Source: JABMQB01 sp964575025 (lineage in GTDB: Bacteria; Bacteroidota; Bacteroidia; Bacteroidales; Prolixibacteraceae). From it: a stretch of 64,000 nucleotides of DNA. Location of the stretch: assembly GCA_964575025.1 (NCBI GenBank), contig CAZNPV010000016.1:1-64000 (forward strand), written 5' to 3'. Positions 34,884 through 43,214 of this stretch are shown here, piece after piece; the first letter of the stretch is position 1, and the number at the start of each line of letters is the position of its first letter. The notes beneath the pieces are model-generated. The model did not search any database, was not told the origin of the DNA, and was given only the letters and a program-made list of their open reading frames with translations. The position numbers were made by a program, and so were the translations under genes.

Positions 34884-36719
34884 TTAGCACTTTCCTTTCC
34901 ATACATTGACATTTTTCCTCTTTTTCTTCTTTAGCGGTTCAGCATCAGGTTCTTCAGGAAGATCTTTTTCAGCACTCAAATCAATGGGCATCTTTGTTGT
35001 AGGAAAAGGTTTAATTTTGCCAAATAGCAGATCCGCAGAAACCCTGATTGAATCGGGCGTACCGGAGAAGTTACATACCACCGCATCGGCTGCCGTTGTT
35101 GTGCCCTTGCGATAAGGAAAGTTCGTAACGACAACCACATCATGGCCGGCCGCTTTCAATGCTTTCACCAGGTGTGTGTTATTCCCCCTTTTTTCAATGC
35201 GTGCATAGTAGTTGGTCATCACAACCAAATCGGCTTCTTTCGCCAGCTTCAACGCTTCTTCGACTTCATCCTCTTCGGCATGAAATGAAGTATCGTCCAG
35301 AATCAGCCTGGTAGAATGTTTCGTCATCTGTTCACAGAACATATGGGCATGGCTGTACATATCCTTTCCAAGAAACTCATAGGGGATGCATTGTTCAATC
35401 ACCAGGATTTTCTTGTCTTTGCTCAGAGGGAGTAATTTTTTATCATCGCGAACAACCAGCAATGCTTTGTGAGCTACTTCCCATGAGAAGTCGATATTTT
35501 CTTTCTTTCTGACAATCGCTGTTGTTTCCTTTGGATCCATTTTCCCTGCTTTCTCAAACTGACCCTGGTCATACTTCCGGTTGAGCAGACGACGAACTGC
35601 ATCATCCACACGTTCTTCAGGAAGCTCGCCATTTTCAACAGCCATTTTAATACCAAACAAGCATTGTGAACGGGATTCATCGTCAGCCTTGAGCAGAATG
35701 TGGTCCACACCCGCTTTAACCGCCATAGCACATGCCTGGGGAAGGGGCCATTTTTTCAGGATCGCAGCCATACCGATCGCATCGGAAACAATGATGCCAT
35801 CAAATCCCATTTCACCCCTCAGAAGATCGGTGAGGATTTTTTTCGAAAGGGTAGCCGGATATTCTTCATCATAAGCCGGGAAAATGGTATGGGCTGTCAT
35901 AAGTGCTGAGGCACCTGCGTCAACACCTGCCTGAAATGCAGCTAACTCAACCTCTTGCATTCTTTTTTTATCCCCACGGCAGACGTCGAGTACATCATGT
36001 GCATCCGTTGCGGAATCACCCCGGCCAGCAAAATGCTTGATGGTTGCAGTAATTCCTGCATCCTCATAGCCCCGGACTGTTGCATCAATGAATTTTGAGA
36101 TTACCTTGACATCGTCTCCGAATGAACGGACACCGATTTCAGGGTTTAAAGGATTAATATTCACGTCACAGACCGGATGATAGAACTGAGTTACCCCTAT
36201 AGCAGCCATTTGCCGACCCATCAGATTGGCTATTTTGTATGCCAGATCAACATCACCTATCGCCGTAATACCCATTGGAGGCGGAAACTGCAAAACCCGC
36301 CCGGCGGTATAGTCGTTCTTAAAATCTCCCTCCATGTCAATGGTAACATGAAGCGGAATTCCGGATTCCCTGTTCATGGCGATTTGCTGAAGATGGTTGA
36401 GTGCTTCGGTGAGCTCTTCAGGGGTTACACTCACGCCAAAGGCTCGGGAGTCAAACCAGGTATGCGCAATGTCGAAATAATCTGCAGGTGCCTTGAAATT
36501 GGGATCGATCTGCGAACGTCCCCAATACAAATTTTTGCATGTTTCCATTGCGTAGGGTTCAAGACAGATACCTCCTGCCTGTAGTTTGGTAATCTGTTCA
36601 ATACCGGAGGGTGTCGGAATGGCACCACGCCAGGTAAATGTGAGTAGCTGGCCGCATTTCTCCAGCAGACTCATTTTAGCGATTTTCGCTGACACAAAAT
36701 CATCTCTTCTTTTTGACAT
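34884..36719 (-). CDS. Glycoside hydrolase family 3, NagZ-type, cytoplasmic
   Basis: A 611-residue two-domain GH3. The TIM barrel carries KHFAGRGDSATDAH, whose D239/H241 dyad is the acid/base of the NagZ branch, and IIVSDAIGM with the nucleophile D313. Residues about 390-590 form the alpha/beta sandwich seen in longer NagZ proteins. NagZ-branch enzymes usually remove beta-GlcNAc, often from peptidoglycan or glycans, sometimes by phosphorolysis. The KHxxGxG motif has Ala and Arg where NagZ proteins commonly have Pro and His/Leu, so substrate may differ. No signal peptide. It is the first gene of the GH3-GH116-kinase unit; the C-terminus is lysine-rich. Confidence 0.88.
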   Translation of the reverse strand: MSKRRDDFVSAKIAKMSLLEKCGQLLTFTWRGAIPTPSGIEQITKLQAGGICLEPYAMETCKNLYWGRSQIDPNFKAPADYFDIAHTWFDSRAFGVSVTPEELTEALNHLQQIAMNRESGIPLHVTIDMEGDFKNDYTAGRVLQFPPPMGITAIGDVDLAYKIANLMGRQMAAIGVTQFYHPVCDVNINPLNPEIGVRSFGDDVKVISKFIDATVRGYEDAGITATIKHFAGRGDSATDAHDVLDVCRGDKKRMQEVELAAFQAGVDAGASALMTAHTIFPAYDEEYPATLSKKILTDLLRGEMGFDGIIVSDAIGMAAILKKWPLPQACAMAVKAGVDHILLKADDESRSQCLFGIKMAVENGELPEERVDDAVRRLLNRKYDQGQFEKAGKMDPKETTAIVRKKENIDFSWEVAHKALLVVRDDKKLLPLSKDKKILVIEQCIPYEFLGKDMYSHAHMFCEQMTKHSTRLILDDTSFHAEEDEVEEALKLAKEADLVVMTNYYARIEKRGNNTHLVKALKAAGHDVVVVTNFPYRKGTTTAADAVVCNFSGTPDSIRVSADLLFGKIKPFPTTKMPIDLSAEKDLPEEPDAEPLKKKKRKNVNVWKGKC

Positions 36720-37165
36720 AGGTTTTCTCTTTAAAATTTATTGTTTTCTGTTTTAATACAAAGCATAGTCATCGGATAGATCCGGAATCTCATATTATAA
36801 CTCTGGCTGTGAAATTAAAAAAATATTTCTTCATTCATAAGAAAATTCACATGGTTTCCGGAATTCATTTTAGATAATTTGAAATCATCTATTCATTTTA
36901 TTCCTAAAGAATCCACCCTTAAAGAAGGAGGGGTTCCATTGATTCCATAGGATTATGAAATCCAATACACTAATTTACTAAAGTTTTATAGGCAAATCAT
37001 ATTTTGATAACATATTGAACTTGTGTTGTTTAAATTTCTACCTTTTGTGTTATTTCGTGTTTTTGTGCCTTGGTGGCAATAATTTTAATGCCACTAAAAC
37101 ACGAATTCACTAACATTCACAAAAAAATATAGAAATGGAATCTATAAAACCCGGATTTCATCTAC
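36720..37165. other. 446-nt divergent gap between GH3 and mfd genes
   Basis: AT-rich, no gene. It contains the inverted repeat element at 37047-37120 and, at its right end, the mfd promoter region. I see no exact TAnnTTTG box for the minus-strand GH3 gene. Confidence 0.55.
37047..37120. repeat. Imperfect inverted repeat of the TTCGTG...GTGGC type
   Basis: Left arm 37047-37077 (TTCGTGTTTTTGTGCCTTGG core, then TGGC) and right arm 37090-37120 (GCCAC, ACACGAA) are complementary with a 9-nt deletion in one arm. Phrases of this type recur between genes in many environmental Bacteroidota genomes. Confidence 0.6.
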
Positions 37166-37171
37166 TTGTTT

Positions 37172-37179
37172 TATCTTTG
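37172..37179 (+). promoter_or_regulatory. Candidate -7 box for mfd
   Basis: TATCTTTG matches TAnnTTTG exactly. It lies inside the 5' extension of the open frame and 17 nt before the TTG at 37196, supporting that later start. Confidence 0.5.
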
Positions 37180-37195
37180 CCTCAAATTTTACTGT

Positions 37196-40100
37196 TTGGA
37201 AACCACGGAGTTTCTGAAATATTTTGAAGGGCATCCTCAGTATGCTGTTACGACAGCAACCCTGAGTTCCCCCCCGGGTGAAAAGATTCATCTGAAGGGG
37301 CTTGTTGGCTCTTCAAAAACCGTTCTCCTTGCCACCCTCTTCAAAAAAGCCAACCGCGATTGGTTGGTTCTTCTTGCGGACCGTGAGGAAGCAGCCTATG
37401 TTTTTGATGACCTGAACAACCTGGGTTTACGCGAGCAAACCCTTTTTTTCCCAACGTCATACAAACGTTCGGTTGAATTCGGGCAGCCTGTACAGGAGCA
37501 ACTTGTTCTGCGTGCTGAAGTGCTTCACAAGTTGACTTCAGGAAATCTGAAATATATCATTGTAACCTATCCGGAAGCATTGGCAGAAAAAGTGATCGCC
37601 CGGGACACGCTTGCACATAACACCCTTAGCGTTTCCAGAAGCGATAAACTCTCCATCGGCTTTCTCAACGAAGTCCTCTTTGCCTATGGATTTGAACGGG
37701 TCGATTTTGTCTATGAGCCCGGACAGTTCTCCGTTCGGGGAAGCATCGTCGATGTCTTCTCTTTCTCCAACGAGGATCCCTACCGGATCGATTTTTTTGG
37801 CGATGAAGTGGATTCGATCCGCAGTTTTTTTATCGACAACCAGGTCTCCAGATCGGTACTGGAAACGATATCCATCATCCCCGATATTCAGCAAAAAACT
37901 GACGATGCGAAAAGGATCTCCTTTGGTGAATTCCTGTCATCCGACACGTTTGTGTTTGCGAACGACATCCGTCTCTTTACGGATCAGGTAAACCACCTGT
38001 ACCAGCGGGCACTACAGACAGAAGAGGAACAGGATACAGCACTCCATAAAAAAGTGGTTTCCGGAGATGCCCTTCTCCTGCAGTTTGAAAAGTTTTCAGT
38101 GGTTGAAATGGGGCCATCGCCCGTTTTTCAGCCCCGGAAAAGAGTGGAATTCCACATTTCCAAACAGCCGGTCTTCAACAAAAATTTCACCCTGCTGGGC
38201 GAAAACCTGATCCAGTCACAAGAAAAAGGGTATTCAATGTTGATCCTGTCGAACCAGGAAAAACAGATCGAAAGGTTGCAGGATATCTTTACGGACACAG
38301 GGATCAACGTGAGGTTCACACCGGTTCCTTTTATACTGCACGAAGGATTTATAGACCATGACATCCGGGTTTGTTGCTATACCGATCATCAGATCTTTGA
38401 ACGGTATCACCGGTTTACGCTACGAAACCGGAAACCTCAGCGGGAAGCCGTTTCGTTAAAAGAACTGAAAAAACTTCATCAGGGTGACTATGTGGTCCAT
38501 GTAGACCATGGAATTGGCCGGTTTGCCGGGCTGGTAAAAACCGAAATGAACGGCAGGGTGCAGGAAGCGATCCGGCTGGTGTATAAAAACAACGACTCGT
38601 TGCTTGTCAGCATTCATTCGCTGCACCGGATATCCAAATACAAAGCCAAAGAGGGAACCGAACCCACCCTTCACAGGTTGGGCAGCGGTGTCTGGCAACA
38701 GTTGAAAAACCGCACCAAATCAAAAGTCAAGGATATTGCCCGGGAGCTAATTGCCCTCTACGCCCGGAGGCTCGCAGAAAAAGGATTTGCCTTCTCTGCC
38801 GATTCATACCTGCAAACCGAGCTGGAAGCATCCTTTATGTATGAAGATACACCCGACCAGCAAAAAGCTACCCTAGCGGTAAAAGAGGATATGGAGAAAA
38901 AGGTCCCAATGGACCGGCTGGTATGCGGCGATGTGGGGTTCGGAAAAACAGAAGTGGCCATACGGGCTGCCTTCAAAGCAGCCGCCGACAACAAACAGGT
39001 GGCTATACTGGTCCCAACCACGATCCTGGCCCTTCAGCATTTTAAAACATTTACAGAACGACTGGAAGGATTTCCTGTAAATATCGGCTATGTGAGCCGG
39101 CTCAAGAGCACAGCCGAAATAAAAAAAATACTCTCCGAAGTGGAAACGGGAAAAATTGATATAACAATCGGAACCCACAGGCTGGTGAGCAAAGATGTAA
39201 AATTCAAAAACCTCGGATTGCTCATCATCGATGAGGAACAAAAATTTGGGGTAGCTGTGAAAGAAAAATTAAAACACCTGAAAGTCAATGTCGACACCCT
39301 GACCCTGACCGCTACCCCCATTCCGCGAACCCTTCAGTTTTCGTTAATGGGAGCCCGGGATCTCTCCATCATACAAACCCCTCCACCTAACCGCTACCCG
39401 ATCATAACCGAAGTACACGGATTTAATGAACAGATCATCCGGGATGCTATTCTGTATGAAATTGAACGAAACGGCCAGGTGTTTTTTATACACAACAGAA
39501 TTCAGAACATTTATGATATTGAAATCCTTCTGAACAAGATTGTTCCGGATGTCAAAACCAGGATTGCCTACGGCAGAATGGAGGGGCGTAAGCTGGAACA
39601 AGTCATGCTTGATTTCATCAACGGAAAATTTGAGGTCCTGATCGCCACTACCATTATCGAATCGGGGCTCGATATTCCCAATGCCAATACGATGATCATT
39701 AACCATGCCCAGAATTTCGGGCTCAGTGACCTGCACCAGCTTCGGGGGCGTGTAGGCCGCTCCAATAAAAAGGCATTCTGCTACCTTCTTGCTCCCCCGT
39801 TGTCTACCGTAAGCTCCGAAGCCGCAAGACGGTTAAAAGCCATTGAAGAATTTTCAGACCTGGGAAGCGGTTTTAATATCGCCATGCAGGACCTCGATAT
39901 CCGGGGTGCCGGAAACCTCCTGGGTTCCGAACAAAGCGGATTCATCGCAGATATCGGATTCGAAACCTACCACCGGATATTGCATGAAGCCATTCGCGAA
40001 CTCAAACAGGAGGAGTTCAAACAAATCTTTGAGACTTCCGGGGACCAGATCGCCCGTACATTCCTCAAAGCAACCTGGATCAACGACTGCCAGATCGATA

Positions 40101-40552
40101 CCGACCTGGAACTCCTCTTCCCCGAAGAATACATCCCCGGGGTGTCCGAACGGATGTGGCTTTACCGTGAACTGGATAATGTGGAAAATGAAAAGGAACT
40201 GGATGAATATATCCACACCCTGACCGACCGGTTCGGAAAGATCCCTCCCCAAAGTGCCGAACTAATCGATGTGGTGCGCTTGCGCTGGCAGGCCATAAAA
40301 CTGGGCATAGAAAAAATAATCATCAAGGAACATCAAATGATCTGCTTTTTTATTTCAGACCCGGAATCCTCCTTTTACAGATCTCCTGAATTTAAAAGAC
40401 TCATCGAAGCCATCCAGAACAATGCGGTCCCATGCCGGATTAAAGAAGCCAGGAAAAAACTTTCCCTTGTTTTTAAAGCTATTCCGGATATATCCACTGC
40501 ACGGAATATACTGACAAAACTGAACGAGGCAGTTTTTCCGGATAAAAAGTAA
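37196..40552 (+). CDS. mfd: Transcription-repair coupling factor
   Basis: An 1118-residue DNA translocase that removes stalled RNA polymerase and recruits UvrA. It has a UvrB-like N-terminal module, the CarD-like RNA-polymerase interaction domain (about 430-520, HQGDYVVHVDHGIGRFAGL), helicase domains with Walker A GDVGFGKT (about 578) and the DEEQ box (about 678, IIDEEQKFGV), SF2 motif VI QLRGRVGRS and the C-terminal TRCF domain. I chose TTG 37196, giving METTEFLKYFEGHP, which fits the family; the open frame begins earlier with another TTG (37166) that lies upstream of the -7 box. No ATG is available nearby. Confidence 0.95.
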   Translation: METTEFLKYFEGHPQYAVTTATLSSPPGEKIHLKGLVGSSKTVLLATLFKKANRDWLVLLADREEAAYVFDDLNNLGLREQTLFFPTSYKRSVEFGQPVQEQLVLRAEVLHKLTSGNLKYIIVTYPEALAEKVIARDTLAHNTLSVSRSDKLSIGFLNEVLFAYGFERVDFVYEPGQFSVRGSIVDVFSFSNEDPYRIDFFGDEVDSIRSFFIDNQVSRSVLETISIIPDIQQKTDDAKRISFGEFLSSDTFVFANDIRLFTDQVNHLYQRALQTEEEQDTALHKKVVSGDALLLQFEKFSVVEMGPSPVFQPRKRVEFHISKQPVFNKNFTLLGENLIQSQEKGYSMLILSNQEKQIERLQDIFTDTGINVRFTPVPFILHEGFIDHDIRVCCYTDHQIFERYHRFTLRNRKPQREAVSLKELKKLHQGDYVVHVDHGIGRFAGLVKTEMNGRVQEAIRLVYKNNDSLLVSIHSLHRISKYKAKEGTEPTLHRLGSGVWQQLKNRTKSKVKDIARELIALYARRLAEKGFAFSADSYLQTELEASFMYEDTPDQQKATLAVKEDMEKKVPMDRLVCGDVGFGKTEVAIRAAFKAAADNKQVAILVPTTILALQHFKTFTERLEGFPVNIGYVSRLKSTAEIKKILSEVETGKIDITIGTHRLVSKDVKFKNLGLLIIDEEQKFGVAVKEKLKHLKVNVDTLTLTATPIPRTLQFSLMGARDLSIIQTPPPNRYPIITEVHGFNEQIIRDAILYEIERNGQVFFIHNRIQNIYDIEILLNKIVPDVKTRIAYGRMEGRKLEQVMLDFINGKFEVLIATTIIESGLDIPNANTMIINHAQNFGLSDLHQLRGRVGRSNKKAFCYLLAPPLSTVSSEAARRLKAIEEFSDLGSGFNIAMQDLDIRGAGNLLGSEQSGFIADIGFETYHRILHEAIRELKQEEFKQIFETSGDQIARTFLKATWINDCQIDTDLELLFPEEYIPGVSERMWLYRELDNVENEKELDEYIHTLTDRFGKIPPQSAELIDVVRLRWQAIKLGIEKIIIKEHQMICFFISDPESSFYRSPEFKRLIEAIQNNAVPCRIKEARKKLSLVFKAIPDISTARNILTKLNEAVFPDKK

Positions 40553-40573
40553 TACCACAACGCAACTATTTAG

Positions 40574-40581
40574 TAATTTTG
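40574..40581 (+). promoter_or_regulatory. Candidate -7 box for the lipoprotein gene at 40614
   Basis: TAATTTTG, an exact TAnnTTTG match, 33 nt before the ATG, followed by an AGAGGA ribosome-binding-like stretch near 40599-40604. Confidence 0.5.
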
Positions 40582-40613
40582 AACATCTTACATGTTAAAG
40601 AGGAACTTTTAAA

Positions 40614-41345
40614 ATGACAAAAATGAATTCAATGCGAATACTCATTCATACCCTGGCTGCAGGGCTACTTCTGACGCTTTTTTCATGCGATTTCGGCGAT
40701 GACGAAAAAAGGGAATTTACATTCACTCCTGATGTGATCCTGATGAAAAAAGAACAAAACGGAACCATTCATTATGCACTGGCCTACTATGTCTATTCAA
40801 ATCAGAAAATCGAATCGGCCCACGTACAAACTCCCGAAGGAGAAACCATACCCCTGACTGCCCTTGGCACACCCTTAATTACGTATGCCAGGGTTCCCGA
40901 TGACAACGATTTTTCCCCGGACGTTTCGTTCGGACCCTACACGTTTATCGCCACAAACAGCGATGGAACAGAAAAAACCGAACAGGATATTCTGAGCGAT
41001 AACTCATTAACGATACCGGAAATAACGGATATTACCTATCATCCAAACAATTTATCTCTTGAGGTAACCTGGACCCCAACAGCCGGAGCAGAAAATTATT
41101 TTGTAAAGATCGTCAATGCCGGGGATAAAAAAACAACGTATACCGGCTACCAGGTGGATCCGGACTCAACAAGCTATACCGTTAACAGGAATGATCAGGG
41201 ATGGGAATCTGCCCCGGTATCCGGAATTTCCTATATTCTTCAGTTAAATGCCATTTTATACGAAGAGAACAGCAACCTGAAGGAGCGTTATTACCATGTC
41301 AATGCCATTTCAATTGACGAAGAAACATTCATCTGGGGCCAGTAA
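40614..41345 (+). CDS. Lipoprotein with a fibronectin type III-like C-terminal domain
   Basis: A 243-residue lipoprotein. The signal has a hydrophobic core and LLTLFSC, with the lipidated cysteine near residue 25. The N-terminal half (about 30-120) is beta-rich and unrecognised; residues about 128-243 resemble a fibronectin type III fold (LSLEVTWTPTAGAENYFVKI, SYTVNRND, YILQLNAI). Three in-frame ATGs lie close together; the first is kept because of the preceding purine-rich AGAGGA. No enzymatic motif is seen. It is next to mfd but probably separately transcribed. Confidence 0.78.
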   Translation: MTKMNSMRILIHTLAAGLLLTLFSCDFGDDEKREFTFTPDVILMKKEQNGTIHYALAYYVYSNQKIESAHVQTPEGETIPLTALGTPLITYARVPDDNDFSPDVSFGPYTFIATNSDGTEKTEQDILSDNSLTIPEITDITYHPNNLSLEVTWTPTAGAENYFVKIVNAGDKKTTYTGYQVDPDSTSYTVNRNDQGWESAPVSGISYILQLNAILYEENSNLKERYYHVNAISIDEETFIWGQ

Positions 41346-41398
41346 ATCGCAGGTATAGAATTATGCATTAGCTGCGCTTACAACTCGCAACTCGTGAC

Positions 41399-42889
41399 TC
41401 AAATCTGTTCCCATCCTTCCCGGTAGGTATGGCGGATCCATTCCTCAACGGTTTCGGAAGCCGGAAGGGTTTTGTATTCTTTATTAAACCGGGGATCTCC
41501 ATCCACTATTTCGAAATGGTCTTTGGTCAATACCCTGATCTGTTCGTTCAGGCCAATGTTTGTAAAACGCATGTTTACGGGATCCCAGGTCAATTTACGT
41601 TTCAGGCTCTGAAGCCTGATTGCCAGCACCCCCAACAATACGGTTTCGGTTAAGGGGCCGGAATAGCTAAAACCGGAAGAAGCCGCGAGGCGGTATTCCT
41701 TCTCCTCTTTGCAGGCCCTTATCCAATCCTGTTCATGTCCGCCCTGCAAAGCGTTGTATATCCGGCGGATCGACTTTTCCGGTGGCCGGAAACTGTTCAT
41801 TTCTGAAGAGGGAAGCAGGGATGGATTTTTCCCGTAGGCAAAGCACATAATTTTTCCTCTGGTACCATAAAAGATGCATCCTCCATCGTCATCCCCCATT
41901 GGTTCGCCATCTTTGAGTTCCTCGGGACGGGGTGGTTGTAAACCGCCATCGTACCAATGCAGGGTCACTTCAGGCATGGCCACTTTCGGAAGATTATCGC
42001 GCCTTGGGAATGTATATTCAATAAACTCTGTACCTGGGGGTGATTCCAGATTCACCGGTGAGGAGGTCCCTTGAATGGACACAGGGTATTCCAGTTTAAG
42101 TGCTTTGAATACCGGATCGATAATATGGCAGGCCATATCTCCGAGGGCGCCGGTGCCAAAATCCCACCATCCCCTCCAGTTCCACGGGTGGTACACCGGA
42201 TTGTATTCACGCCAGGGCGCTGTGCCAATAAACAGGTCCCAGTCGAGGGTCCGGGGAACCCGTTTTGATTTTTCGGGCCGTTGCAGACCCTGAGGCCATA
42301 GAGGACGGTTGGTCCAGGTATCCACATGGGTTACTTCCCCGATGACACCCGCCCAGATCCATTCACAGATATCCCTGATGCCGTCCCCGGAATTTCCCTG
42401 ATTGCCCATTTGTGTGGCCACTCCGTAATGCTTAGCTGCCTCGGCCAGAATCCTCGCTTCATAAACCGAATGGGACAAAGGTTTCTGAACGTATACATGG
42501 TACCCGCTTTTTATCGCCATAAGAGCCGGCAACGCATGCGAATGATCGGGCGTCGCAACCAGCACGGCATCAATATCCTTTTGCCGGTCGAACATAATCC
42601 GGTAATCGGAATATATCTTTGCCCGGTCCCAGGTCCTGAACGCATTTTTTCCGGCATACTCCTCATCGACATCACACAAAGCCACAATATTCTCTGTGTT
42701 CATATGCTGAAGGTTACGGAAACCCATCCCCCCTACGCCAATTCCGGCAATGTTTAATTTATCGCTGGGAGGCCGGTGTCCCAACCCGGCAATAACCCGG
42801 GAGGGTAAAAGGGTTATTCCGGTTCCTGCAACCCCGGCAATGTGAAGAAAATTCCTCCTGCTGACCTTTCGTTTCGTATTATCCTTCAT
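41399..42889 (-). CDS. Tat-exported Gfo/Idh/MocA-family oxidoreductase (paralogue 1)
   Basis: A 496-residue NAD(P)-dependent oxidoreductase with a twin-arginine signal (KVSRRNFLHIAGVAGTGITL), so exported folded with its cofactor. The Rossmann part starts NIAGIGVGGMG and has the family's VQKPLSHSVYEARIL segment (EKP motif as QKP) and GNQGNSGDG; the C-terminal domain is the Bacteroidota-type sugar-oxidoreductase domain. Substrates are probably carbohydrates or inositols. It is clearly homologous to the gene at 43215-44717 over its whole length. No adjacent transporter or hydrolase suggests the substrate. Confidence 0.88.
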   Translation of the reverse strand: MKDNTKRKVSRRNFLHIAGVAGTGITLLPSRVIAGLGHRPPSDKLNIAGIGVGGMGFRNLQHMNTENIVALCDVDEEYAGKNAFRTWDRAKIYSDYRIMFDRQKDIDAVLVATPDHSHALPALMAIKSGYHVYVQKPLSHSVYEARILAEAAKHYGVATQMGNQGNSGDGIRDICEWIWAGVIGEVTHVDTWTNRPLWPQGLQRPEKSKRVPRTLDWDLFIGTAPWREYNPVYHPWNWRGWWDFGTGALGDMACHIIDPVFKALKLEYPVSIQGTSSPVNLESPPGTEFIEYTFPRRDNLPKVAMPEVTLHWYDGGLQPPRPEELKDGEPMGDDDGGCIFYGTRGKIMCFAYGKNPSLLPSSEMNSFRPPEKSIRRIYNALQGGHEQDWIRACKEEKEYRLAASSGFSYSGPLTETVLLGVLAIRLQSLKRKLTWDPVNMRFTNIGLNEQIRVLTKDHFEIVDGDPRFNKEYKTLPASETVEEWIRHTYREGWEQI

Positions 42890-43018
42890 CCTTTTTAAAT
42901 TAGGTGATTCTCATCGGATCAAATTAAGCGGTGTAAATTATAAAAAATATCAGGTTTTACCTACTGGGACCTGTCCGATCGCTTTTAATTAACAAATTTT
43001 GTATGATTTGTTTTCTAA

Positions 43019-43100
43019 CCTGTTTAATTCATGCGTTTAAACAGGCTAAAAGGTCGTTACAAAACGACAACCCATAAGCCCCTCGTTACAAACGAGGGGC
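43019..43100. repeat. Three hairpins in a row, two sharing a CGTTACAAA core
   Basis: CCTGTTTAA/TTAAACAGG (43019-43045, 9 bp), GTCGTT/AACGAC (43053-43068, 6 bp) and GCCCCTCGT/ACGAGGGGC (43078-43100, 9 bp). The second and third both read TCGTTACAAA then (A)CGA at their tips, as if copies of one element with different stem bases. Confidence 0.75.
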
Positions 43101-43147
43101 AGGAGGTTCTGTAAGATATCTATGAAAATAAACAATTGCAATCCTAT

Positions 43148-43176
43148 AAAAAGGCACCTGTTTTGGCAGGTGCCTT
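43148..43176 (-). terminator. Rho-independent terminator after the second oxidoreductase gene
   Basis: On the minus strand AAGGCACCTG (43176-43167) pairs with CAGGTGCCTT (43160-43151) over 10 bp, followed by a T-run. Confidence 0.82.
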
Positions 43177-43214
43177 CCTATGTAGGGTTAAAAAAATACG
43201 ATCCCAACGAGGAC

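Larger units (their letters stand above)
42890..43214. other. 325-nt gap between the oxidoreductase paralogues
   Basis: It contains three consecutive hairpins (43019-43045, 43053-43068, 43078-43100) and a terminator (43148-43176) for the upstream gene. No gene is supported. Confidence 0.7.
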
